Assembly: GCA_946184125.1 (NCBI GenBank)
Contig: CAMHEL010000013.1
Coordinates: 1-46,272 of the forward strand
Source of the DNA: an uncultured Prevotellaceae bacterium
GTDB taxonomy: Bacteria; Bacteroidota; Bacteroidia; Bacteroidales; Bacteroidaceae
Reading direction: 5' to 3'
DNA length: 46,272 nt
The notes below the pieces were generated by a model. That model searched no databases. It saw nothing but the letters and a program-made list of their open reading frames with translations, and was not told the origin of the DNA. Each line of letters opens with the position of its first letter. Position 1 is the stretch's first letter. Position numbers and translations under genes: made by a program. This document shows, one piece after another, positions 34,501-40,616 of the stretch.

Positions 34501-34937
34501 CACTGGTGAATGCGGTATATGAACTCTACATGCGAAATGGCAGGCCTTTCGACCCACATGCCACGGTAGGAGTCATCGTCCCCTACAGACACCAGATAGC
34601 AGCCATCAAGGAGCAGTTGAAAAAATATGATGTGGCACCGCTGCAGGAGGTTGACATCGACACCGTGGAGCGTTATCAGGGTAGCCAGCGCGAAGTCATC
34701 ATATATGGTTTTACGGTGCAACGCGAGCACCAGCTCAACTTCCTCACCGCCAATAGTTTCCTGAGTGAGGATGGAGCCGTCATTGACCGTAAGCTCAATG
34801 TCGCCCTCACTCGGGCCCGTGAACAGATGGTGATGGTGGGAAATGCTCAACTGCTGAGCCAGGTGCCGGTGTTTGCACGACTCATCGACAGTGTCAAGGC
34901 ACGAGGAATGTTTATTCCGTACTCTCCACCTTCTTAG
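31560..34937 (+). CDS. Dna2-like fusion of Cas4/RecB-type nuclease and SF1 helicase
   Basis: A 1125-residue protein. The N-terminal 280 residues are not recognised. A RecB/Cas4-type nuclease follows: D348 (GRMDLL), E359-x-K361 (IEQKSGK) and Q378-x3-Y382 (QVLLYR). The C-terminal SF1 (Upf1/Dna2-type) helicase has Walker A GPPGTGKTS at 700-708, DEAS at 815-818 (motif II), GDHKQLPAV (motif III), QGRMHPEVASF (motif IV region), ERYQGSQREV (motif V) and LNVALTRAR (motif VI). The arrangement is that of eukaryotic Dna2, which trims flaps and resects ends. The four-cysteine iron-sulfur cluster of Dna2/Cas4 is not evident around the nuclease. DNA repair or defence are both possible. The gene is alone on its transcript; its end overlaps the HlyD gene by 26 bp. 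Confidence 0.85.
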   Translation: MPHFDYPLKPEIIFDDILQVLHSKESVRRRYSQLHLLFVRMLNDSTSHSALTFSGPYARLDHLCRQMNYPADAVRRINAFRIRAMKCASIPPDDLDRHWLTDVKALCDFVAAVHSTTVPTPLANCLPVAYPPQPYQGMETDVIRGVVRKVENDVLSIQPMDYDNRTVAVALTGADDEAIDFRYIKELVSEGDRINVIQPILRDGVYYPQLIVYQPDFLVDISTIASCFESYANSPLAYLLSLISPSANSKAIQLGNYASQLLDEAIHHAGAPLDYASSVRKFFRNNAVRIATCPDMDNTFHKDAKQQQEILQYMVNHTFREISGYDADHVLLEPSFFCEMLGVQGRMDLLQDDMRVLIEQKSGKRGFGDKHQEKHYVQVLLYRALLQYNFRLQAKEIDTYLLYSKFRDGLMKEGGAPHLLAEAFKMRNQLVHLLMRVANGESAAILDSLTLDTLNQKGLSGNFWNKWIMPQLVDKLKPLENVKPLTHDYFHRLLAFVAREHILAKVGSSNKDASGLAAMWNSTQEEKREAGNLMDAMIISSLVESEEGEGISEVVLSIGADEHCTMPNFRVGDVVVVYQYKQGESPNPTKTMVLRSTIKEITPDKVTIALRAPQKNASVFHLDDPEVRWAAEHDFIESTTTTLYRSVAAILTATPERSALLLGQREPRVEPGQSPMGNYGPFDDMVRRFVAARDLFILIGPPGTGKTSMGLVNMLKEEMARQGSVLLLSFTNRAVNEICAQLVAQGIDFLRLGGSVTCPPEYREHLLSEKALKESGVEGVKQLVRHARVVVSTTSTMLSNVDLFTLRNFSLAIIDEASQILEPHLLGILCARHGSGDAISRFVLIGDHKQLPAVVQQSEMESRVNEASLREIGLVDCRLSLFERLLTIFRGKEGVVDQFASQGRMHPEVASFPSEVFYQGRLKPVPVPHQTKPLAFVNYDSNDEMQRILATHRIVMMDVRNKRPELGAEKVNHAEAETVAALVNAVYELYMRNGRPFDPHATVGVIVPYRHQIAAIKEQLKKYDVAPLQEVDIDTVERYQGSQREVIIYGFTVQREHQLNFLTANSFLSEDGAVIDRKLNVALTRAREQMVMVGNAQLLSQVPVFARLIDSVKARGMFIPYSPPS

Positions 34938-36018
34938 GACCACGCACCAGGTCCTTGGTGGTGACACCGCTCTTCACTTCAATCTTCAGACCGTCGCTGA
35001 GGCCCGTTTTCACTGTCCGGCGCTCGTAAGACTTGTTCTCCGCCGTACCGTGAACCAGATAGACAAAGGTGCTGTCGCCCTCGAAGACGATGGCACTCTC
35101 GGGTAATGTCACGACATGCGAAGCATTGGCCAGCACGATCTCGGCGTTGGCACTGTATCCCGACCGTATGCGGCTCTCGCCAGGCACATGCACGGCAGCC
35201 TTGATTTCAAACTGATTGGCACCGTTGTTCTCCACGGCCTTGGGTGAGATGTACTCCAGACTCGCGCTGAATTTGAGGTCTTGCATAGCACCGATGGTGA
35301 TGAGCATCGGCATACCTACCACCAACTGTCCCACTTCGGTCTCGTCGATGTTGCCACGGAAAATCAAGTCGCCCATGTTGGCTACCGTGGCGATGGTCGT
35401 ACCGTCGTTGAACGTGTTGCTCAGGATGACGGAGTTTCCCACTTTAACAGGGATATCGAGTATGAGGCCGCTGATGGTGCTTCGTATGAGTGTGCTGCTC
35501 GCGCTGGCATTGCTGCGTGACACGCCGTCGCGCACCACCTCCAGGTTGTCCTCGGCGGCACGCACTTCTTCGCTGCTTTGTTTATGCGCCTGCAGCGATT
35601 TTTCATACTCCTCGCGGCTCACAAGACCTTTGTCGTAAAGCACTTGCTCACGGTCGAGGTCGGTCTTGGCCTGGCTCTCGTTGATGCGGGCCAGACGCAC
35701 GCGTGCCTCGGCGGCACTCAGCTGGTTCATGTCGGGGATGACCTTCACCTTAGCAATCACCTCACCCTGAGTGACATGGTCGCCAGCCTCCTTCAGGATT
35801 TCTGTGATGATGCCCGAAATCTGTGGCTTCACACTCACCTCGTTGCGGGGCTCTATCTTGCCCGTCACGATAGAGGTCTTGCTGATGTCGCCCATCGTCG
35901 GGTAGAACTCCTCGTACACTACGGGTTGAGGTTGCGACTTACGCCAAAGGAAGACAAAAGTTCCGATAAACACCAGCAGTATCAACGCTGCTATCACCAA
36001 TTTAAAATATTTCCTCAT
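34912..36018 (-). CDS. HlyD/MacA-type periplasmic adaptor
   Basis: A 368-residue membrane-fusion protein. Residues 7-26 anchor it in the inner membrane; a lipoyl-like half (VSVKPQISGIITEILKEAGD, about 60-80) and its second half (SGLILDIPVKVGNSVI) flank a coiled-coil hairpin (about 98-165). A beta-barrel and membrane-proximal domain end the protein (VTLPESAIVFEGDSTFVYLV). It links an ABC permease to an outer-membrane TolC-like channel. It is last of the unit nitroreductase, ATPase, permease, permease, adaptor. No TolC-type gene is in the window. The end overlaps the helicase gene by 26 bp. Confidence 0.88.
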   Translation of the reverse strand: MRKYFKLVIAALILLVFIGTFVFLWRKSQPQPVVYEEFYPTMGDISKTSIVTGKIEPRNEVSVKPQISGIITEILKEAGDHVTQGEVIAKVKVIPDMNQLSAAEARVRLARINESQAKTDLDREQVLYDKGLVSREEYEKSLQAHKQSSEEVRAAEDNLEVVRDGVSRSNASASSTLIRSTISGLILDIPVKVGNSVILSNTFNDGTTIATVANMGDLIFRGNIDETEVGQLVVGMPMLITIGAMQDLKFSASLEYISPKAVENNGANQFEIKAAVHVPGESRIRSGYSANAEIVLANASHVVTLPESAIVFEGDSTFVYLVHGTAENKSYERRTVKTGLSDGLKIEVKSGVTTKDLVRGPKKVESTE

Positions 36019-36048
36019 AACGATATATGCTGTTTTCTTGTTCAGTAT

Positions 36049-36170
36049 GTTGCTGTATCACAGCGTCCTTTATCTTAATTATGAATTATGCATTATGAAT
36101 TGATTGTTGCTGTATCACAGCGCCCTTTATCAATTTTTAATTATGAATTATGAATTATGAATTATGAATT
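36049..36170. repeat. Tandem duplication and ATTATGAA repeats in the adaptor-permease spacer
   Basis: A 26-bp segment (GTTGCTGTATCACAGCG and the following bases) at 36049-36074 recurs at 36106-36131 with one mismatch, 57 bp apart. Each copy is followed by A/T-rich units of AATTATG, four to five in a row in the second. No promoter is visible in this 152-bp spacer. Confidence 0.75.
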
Positions 36171-37415
36171 TCATTCCTCTCTCATCGCATCTACGGGTTT
36201 GATGGCCATGGCGCGTGCTGCGGGAGCCAAACCGGCGAGCACGCCGAGCAGGCTCAGCATGGCCAAGGCGCCCACGGCGGTCCAGAACCGCACCTGGAAA
36301 TGTGCTGACACGATGCCGTCGGTGGTGTTGCCCATTTCGAGCATCTCGAGAATGAGCACGGCCAGTAAGATGCCCGATACGCCGGCCACGGCGGTGAGCA
36401 CCACGCTCTCGCTGATAATCTGCGACAGGATGGCAAAGGGGGTGGCGCCAATGGCGCGTCGGATACCTATCTCGGTGGTGCGCTCGCGCACGGTGACCAT
36501 CATGATGTTCGACACCCCGATGGCACCGGCCAGAAGCGTGCCGATACCTACCAGCCACACGAGGAAATTGACACCGGAGAAGAGACTGTCGAGCAAGCCG
36601 AACATCACCTCGGTGTTGAATATCGTCACACCTTTCTCGTCGGTGGGGTCCACCTGGTGAGCACGTGCCACCACCTCACGCATTTTTGGTGTGATGCTGC
36701 TCATTGTCACTCCGCGTATGGCTGTGAGGCAGATGAGGTGGACGCTGTCGCCCAAGTTGTAGGTCTGCTGCATCACCGTCAGTGGAACGCTGACGGCTTC
36801 GTCGGCACTGCCGTTGATGCTCATGTTGCCGTCGTTGTAGTCGACGCCTATCACGCTGTAGTACCCTTTGTCGATGCGGATTTGTTCGCCGCAGGGGTCA
36901 CCACCATGGGGGAACAGGTCTTTGTAGACATGCTTGCCAATCACACACACCTTGCGGCGCTGCTTCATGTCCATGGTGTTGATATAGCGTCCGTAGCGCA
37001 GTTTAGGGGTCTCCACCTGAGCATATTCAGGTGTCATGCCTTTCATCGTGCAGGTGTATTTCTTCTCGCCATGCACGGCTATCTTGCCCCACTGCGACAC
37101 CATGGGGGTCACCACGTCGATTTCCGGAACCTGGCTTCGTAGGCGCTCCACGTCGTTGTAGTTCATGCACCACGAACGGCCCTTGCGGAAACCGGCATAA
37201 GGCTTCGTCGTAGGTTGCGCCCATATAATGGCAGAATTGGTGGCAAAACCCTCGAAGTTGTTCGCCAACAGTTCTTTCAGACCTTTGCCGCCACCGATGA
37301 GAGCCACCAGCATGAACACGCCCCAGAACACACCGAACCCCGTCAGGAAGGTGCGGCTCTTGTTCCTCGACAGTGTGTCGAGTATCTCGCGGTAACGGTC
37401 AATGTCTATCATCAT
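36171..37415 (-). CDS. MacB-type ABC permease (second of pair)
   Basis: A 414-residue permease with the MacB/FtsX layout: one N-terminal transmembrane helix (about 22-44, FLTGFGVFWGVFMLVALIGG), a periplasmic domain of about 230 residues (MacB_PCD), and three C-terminal helices (about 285-308, 328-350, 368-395) with the conserved VSNIMMVTVRERTTEIGIRRA stretch split around GATPF. It probably forms a heterodimer with the permease at 37502. MacB-like exporters drive export of peptides, lipids or toxins from the periplasm by mechanotransmission; the substrate is unknown. Confidence 0.88.
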   Translation of the reverse strand: MMIDIDRYREILDTLSRNKSRTFLTGFGVFWGVFMLVALIGGGKGLKELLANNFEGFATNSAIIWAQPTTKPYAGFRKGRSWCMNYNDVERLRSQVPEIDVVTPMVSQWGKIAVHGEKKYTCTMKGMTPEYAQVETPKLRYGRYINTMDMKQRRKVCVIGKHVYKDLFPHGGDPCGEQIRIDKGYYSVIGVDYNDGNMSINGSADEAVSVPLTVMQQTYNLGDSVHLICLTAIRGVTMSSITPKMREVVARAHQVDPTDEKGVTIFNTEVMFGLLDSLFSGVNFLVWLVGIGTLLAGAIGVSNIMMVTVRERTTEIGIRRAIGATPFAILSQIISESVVLTAVAGVSGILLAVLILEMLEMGNTTDGIVSAHFQVRFWTAVGALAMLSLLGVLAGLAPAARAMAIKPVDAMREE

Positions 37416-37420
37416 TTTTA

Positions 37421-37490
37421 ATAGGATTTTCTAGGGTTTTCTAGGGTTTTCTAGGGTTTTCTGGGATTTTCTGGGGCTTTCTAAGATATT
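37421..37490. repeat. Decamer tandem repeat between the two permease genes
   Basis: CTAGGGTTTT occurs three times exactly (37431-37460), with degenerate copies on both sides (ATAGGATTTT, CTGGGATTTT, CTGGGGCTTT, CTAAGATATT), about seven units of period 10. It fills most of the 86-bp gap between the permease genes. On the coding strand it reads AAAACCCTAG. Confidence 0.85.
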
Positions 37491-37501
37491 TTGAGATGTT
37501 C

Positions 37502-38758
37502 TTAGCCGCGGAGGGCCTCTATGGGTCGTATGTTGGCGGCCTTGCGGGCAGGGATGAGGCCGGCGATGGTGCCAGCGAGTATCATCACCATGGTGGCCTC
37601 GATGCACACATCGAAACCCACGGTGGGGTTGGCGAACATCGTCGCCTCGAAGAGGCCAGAGTTCACTTTCATGTGGCCGATGGTGGCATCCATGTAGAGG
37701 TTGGCCCCCATGCCAAGCATCATTCCGATGTAGCCGAAGAAGGTGGTAATCAGTACGCTCTCGATGATGATGAGTTTGAGGATGGAGAAGGGAGTGGCAC
37801 CGATGGCTTTGCGAATGCCGAACTCCTTGGTGCGCTCCTTCACGGTGATGAGCATGATGTTGCTCACCCCCACGATGCCGCTGAGCAGCGTGAAGATGCC
37901 GATAATCCACAGCGCAGTATGTATGAAACTGATGCCACGGTTCATCTGCATGTTTTGGGTGAAGCGGTTCCATATCCAGATGGCGCTCTCGTCATCGGGA
38001 GCGGCGGAGTGGTTGCTGTTGATGCGCTGGCGGTAACCGTCCTCGAAATCCTCGTTCTGCTCCTCCGTCTCCAAGCCATGGAAGGTGAAGACGATGTTGT
38101 CGGCCTGGTCGCCAAGGTTGTACATCGTGCGGAGGGTGGTGAAGGGGACATAGACCGAACTTCTGAACCGGCTTTTGTCACCTTCGGAAATGCCCACCAC
38201 ACGGAAGGCGAGGGAGCCCACATTGACGTATTTCCCCAACAAAGAGGTGTAGTTGTGAGGTTCAAGTTCCTTGGCCTGGCTGTCGTCGAGCACCAGGCTC
38301 TTGCGCTGCATGTTGAGGTCGGTCTGGTTGATGAAACGCCCGTGAAGCATCTTCACCTTGCTGATTTGCTCCTCATTGGGATGGACGCCCTCAAGTCCGC
38401 CGCTGAAATAGTTGTCGCCATAACTGATGGTGACGCCTTGTTTCTCGACCTGGGCTCCCACACCATCGACGTGAGCAGTGAACTCACGGTTTGTGGTGTT
38501 GATGTCACGGTCGTCCAACTGTATGCTCCGGCCCTCGGGCAAGCCCTCGTGGGCTTTTGTGGTGCGGCCACCACCTATCATCATCGAGTTGTCGAGAAAA
38601 CGGTTGAAGTTGTTCTCCTGTGCGTTGATGAGCCCATTGCCGCAACCCAAGAGAAAAATGAGCATGAAGATACCCCACGCCACAGCGAACCCCGTCAGGG
38701 CGGTGCGCAACTTATTGCGGCGGGCGGTGCTCCATATTTCATCTAAGATGTCAAACAT
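37502..38758 (-). CDS. MacB-type ABC permease (first of pair)
   Basis: A 418-residue permease with the same layout as its neighbour: N-terminal helix (about 18-42, TGFAVAWGIFMLIFLLGCGNG), a large periplasmic domain, and three C-terminal helices beginning with the segment IIGIFTLLSGIVGVSN. The conserved VKERTKEFGIRKAIGATPF coupling region is present and would contact the ATPase. The two permeases are clearly paralogous but well diverged. It follows the ATPase gene by 62 bp, and the repeat-filled spacer separates it from its partner. Confidence 0.88.
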   Translation of the reverse strand: MFDILDEIWSTARRNKLRTALTGFAVAWGIFMLIFLLGCGNGLINAQENNFNRFLDNSMMIGGGRTTKAHEGLPEGRSIQLDDRDINTTNREFTAHVDGVGAQVEKQGVTISYGDNYFSGGLEGVHPNEEQISKVKMLHGRFINQTDLNMQRKSLVLDDSQAKELEPHNYTSLLGKYVNVGSLAFRVVGISEGDKSRFRSSVYVPFTTLRTMYNLGDQADNIVFTFHGLETEEQNEDFEDGYRQRINSNHSAAPDDESAIWIWNRFTQNMQMNRGISFIHTALWIIGIFTLLSGIVGVSNIMLITVKERTKEFGIRKAIGATPFSILKLIIIESVLITTFFGYIGMMLGMGANLYMDATIGHMKVNSGLFEATMFANPTVGFDVCIEATMVMILAGTIAGLIPARKAANIRPIEALRG

Positions 38759-38820
38759 ATCTTATTTTTAATTTGGGGAGAACGCAATTTCGGTTATTTC
38801 TGGCGTGATGATCGGCAAGG

Positions 38821-39540
38821 TTATTTCATCGTCCCGTCGATGCCGAACGGTGATGACTTGTGGTCGAGGTTCTCCTCTATCTCGCCGATGATGCCGTCCT
38901 TGATGTGTATGATTTTGTCGGTGGCATTGGCCACACCGCTCTCGTGGGTGACCACCACGATGGTCATGCCATCGTCGGCATTGAGCCGCTGGAGGAGTTG
39001 CATCACCTCGACGCTGGTCTTCGAGTCGAGGGCACCGGTGGGTTCATCGGCCAGGATGATGTCGGGGTGGGTGATGAGGGCGCGTGCGATGGCCACGCGC
39101 TGTTTCTGTCCACCCGAGAGCTCGTTGGGGTAGTGGTCGGCCCAGGCGGCCAGTCCGAGTCGGTCGAGGTAGGCCATGGCCTGCTGGTGGCGCTTGCGGC
39201 GCCCTACGCCTTGGTAAAATAGCGGCAGTTCCACGTTTTCCACAGCGGTCTTGAAACTAATGAGGTTGAATGACTGGAAGATGAAGCCAATCATGCGGTT
39301 GCGGTATTCTGCGGCACGGCGCTCCGAGAGGTTGCGAATGAGAGTGCCGTTGAGCAGGTACTCGCCGGTGTCGTAGTTGTCGAGAATGCCAAGGATGTTG
39401 AGCAGGGTTGATTTCCCCGAGCCCGACGCGCCCATGATGGATACGAACTCACCGGCGCCGATGTCGAGGTTGATGCCTTTGAGCACGTGCAGGGGCTGAG
39501 CGCCCTGATATGTCTTGTGGATGTCGCGCAGATGAATCAC
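38821..39540 (-). CDS. MacB/LolD-type ABC ATPase
   Basis: A 239-residue ATPase with Walker A GASGSGKST near residue 37, signature LSGGQKQRVAIARAL, Walker B IILADEPTGALD and switch His in VTHE. The DEPTGALD form is the mark of the LolD/MacB/FtsE class. It powers the two permeases downstream. It starts 2 bp after the nitroreductase stop, so the exporter and the nitroreductase share a transcript. Its C-terminus extends about 15 residues past the usual end. Confidence 0.93.
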   Translation of the reverse strand: MIHLRDIHKTYQGAQPLHVLKGINLDIGAGEFVSIMGASGSGKSTLLNILGILDNYDTGEYLLNGTLIRNLSERRAAEYRNRMIGFIFQSFNLISFKTAVENVELPLFYQGVGRRKRHQQAMAYLDRLGLAAWADHYPNELSGGQKQRVAIARALITHPDIILADEPTGALDSKTSVEVMQLLQRLNADDGMTIVVVTHESGVANATDKIIHIKDGIIGEIEENLDHKSSPFGIDGTMK

Positions 39541-39542
39541 GG

Positions 39543-40298
39543 TTATGCTTTTTGGGGGGTAAGGAAGCCCTGACGCTCAAGTGCTGCCAATAGGGTGGCC
39601 GACAGCGCCTCATTGTCGCGACGGGTGTAGCGGCAGTCGGTGAACACCTGGGCGAGGGTCTGCTTGTTGTTGATGCGAATGAATTCTTGATTTTCCGGCA
39701 AGGCCTCCTTCGCAGCGTAATACTCGTCGATTAGCGATGGCGTGTAGGGATGGTAGGTTTCGCTGTGGACAAAGGCATCCACACCGAGGCGGTCGGTGAG
39801 TGGAGGGGCTTCGTCGGGCCAACCCAGGGTGATGGTGGCAACAGGCATCACCAACTGTGGCAACTCCAGAACGTCGATGATGCGGTCGGGCATATACACC
39901 GTGGTGCCGAGGTAGCAACAGCCCAGTCCCTTTGACTCGGCCAGGCAGCAGAATGTCTGTGTGAAGAGAAGGGCATCGCTTGCCGCATTGATGAATGACA
40001 GGAAATTGTCGTAGCCAGGAGAAGCGTCGCGGGCTAAGCACCAATCTGTGGTGCGGCGGAAGTCGGCGCAGATGGTAAGTACCACAGGGGCCTCTGTCAC
40101 CATGGGCTGGCCGAAATGGGCTGGCGACAGGCGTGCTTTCATCTCTGCACTGCGAGTCACTACTACGCTGTAAAGTTGTAAGTTGCCCATTGTCTGGGTA
40201 CGCGAGGCGGCGCACAGCAATTCACGGAGCAAGTCCTCGCTCACGTCGTCGGACTTGTATTTGCGGATGGTGCGTCGTGTTGAAATCATTTCCATCAT
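39543..40298 (-). CDS. NfsA-like flavin nitroreductase
   Basis: A 251-residue FMN-binding oxidoreductase. The N-terminal STRRTIRKYKSD gives the phosphate-binding arginines, followed by AASRTQTMGNLQLYSVVV, the FMN pocket, and GLGCCYLGTTVYMPDRI in the middle; the long C-terminal arm (residues 190-251) fits the NfsA/FRP type of NADPH-dependent oxygen-insensitive nitroreductases. Physiological substrates are probably quinones or nitro compounds. As first gene of an exporter unit it may modify a toxic compound before export, or may just share regulation with it. The ATG pair at the start allows a start two residues later. Confidence 0.88.
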   Translation of the reverse strand: MMEMISTRRTIRKYKSDDVSEDLLRELLCAASRTQTMGNLQLYSVVVTRSAEMKARLSPAHFGQPMVTEAPVVLTICADFRRTTDWCLARDASPGYDNFLSFINAASDALLFTQTFCCLAESKGLGCCYLGTTVYMPDRIIDVLELPQLVMPVATITLGWPDEAPPLTDRLGVDAFVHSETYHPYTPSLIDEYYAAKEALPENQEFIRINNKQTLAQVFTDCRYTRRDNEALSATLLAALERQGFLTPQKA

Positions 40299-40370
40299 AA
40301 TTCAAGAGGTTTTGAGGTCATGAAGGGGTGTTGGCATGTTGATGGCGGACAATACCACCATAATCAATTG

Positions 40371-40378
40371 CAAAGGTA
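40371..40378 (-). promoter_or_regulatory. -7 box for the nitroreductase-exporter unit
   Basis: Minus-strand TACCTTTG, 72 bp upstream of the start codon. The -33 element is not convincing. Confidence 0.6.
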
Positions 40379-40539
40379 AGGATTTTTCCTCAATCGCTCC
40401 ACCTCTTTAATATCTTTTAGCATTTTCCCTTTCGGTCGCTTGTTAAACTGTTACTTGAAGTTGGATACGCTATTTCTCTTTATGCTAAATAGATGACTCT
40501 TATGGTCATCCCTTTTCACACTTTTTTCCTTTCTTTTCA

Positions 40540-40570
40540 TTCGGTTTCTCATATAAAATTAGTAACTTTG
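40540..40570 (+). promoter_or_regulatory. Promoter for nrdJ
   Basis: TAACTTTG at 40563-40570 with TTCG (three of four bases of TTTG) at 40540-40543, 19 bp upstream. The leader is about 40 nt, too short for a cobalamin riboswitch. Confidence 0.6.
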
Positions 40571-40616
40571 CACACGGAAATGAATTTTTAGAATTTATCA
40601 GTATCCATAACAAACC

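Larger units (their letters stand above)
40299..40616. other. Divergent intergenic region between nitroreductase and nrdJ
   Basis: About 318 bp with a promoter at each side (40371-40378 minus, 40540-40570 plus). The middle (40380-40539) is T/C-rich on the plus strand and shows no open frame, hairpin or riboswitch-like element. Confidence 0.6.

Noticed and set aside
37421..37490. CRISPR-like array
   Set aside because: The units are contiguous 10-mers without spacers, and no cas genes are present. No other spaced direct repeats were seen in the window.
40380..40616. Cobalamin riboswitch upstream of nrdJ
   Set aside because: The interval between promoter and start is under 50 nt, and no B12-box-like sequence was seen in the region upstream either.
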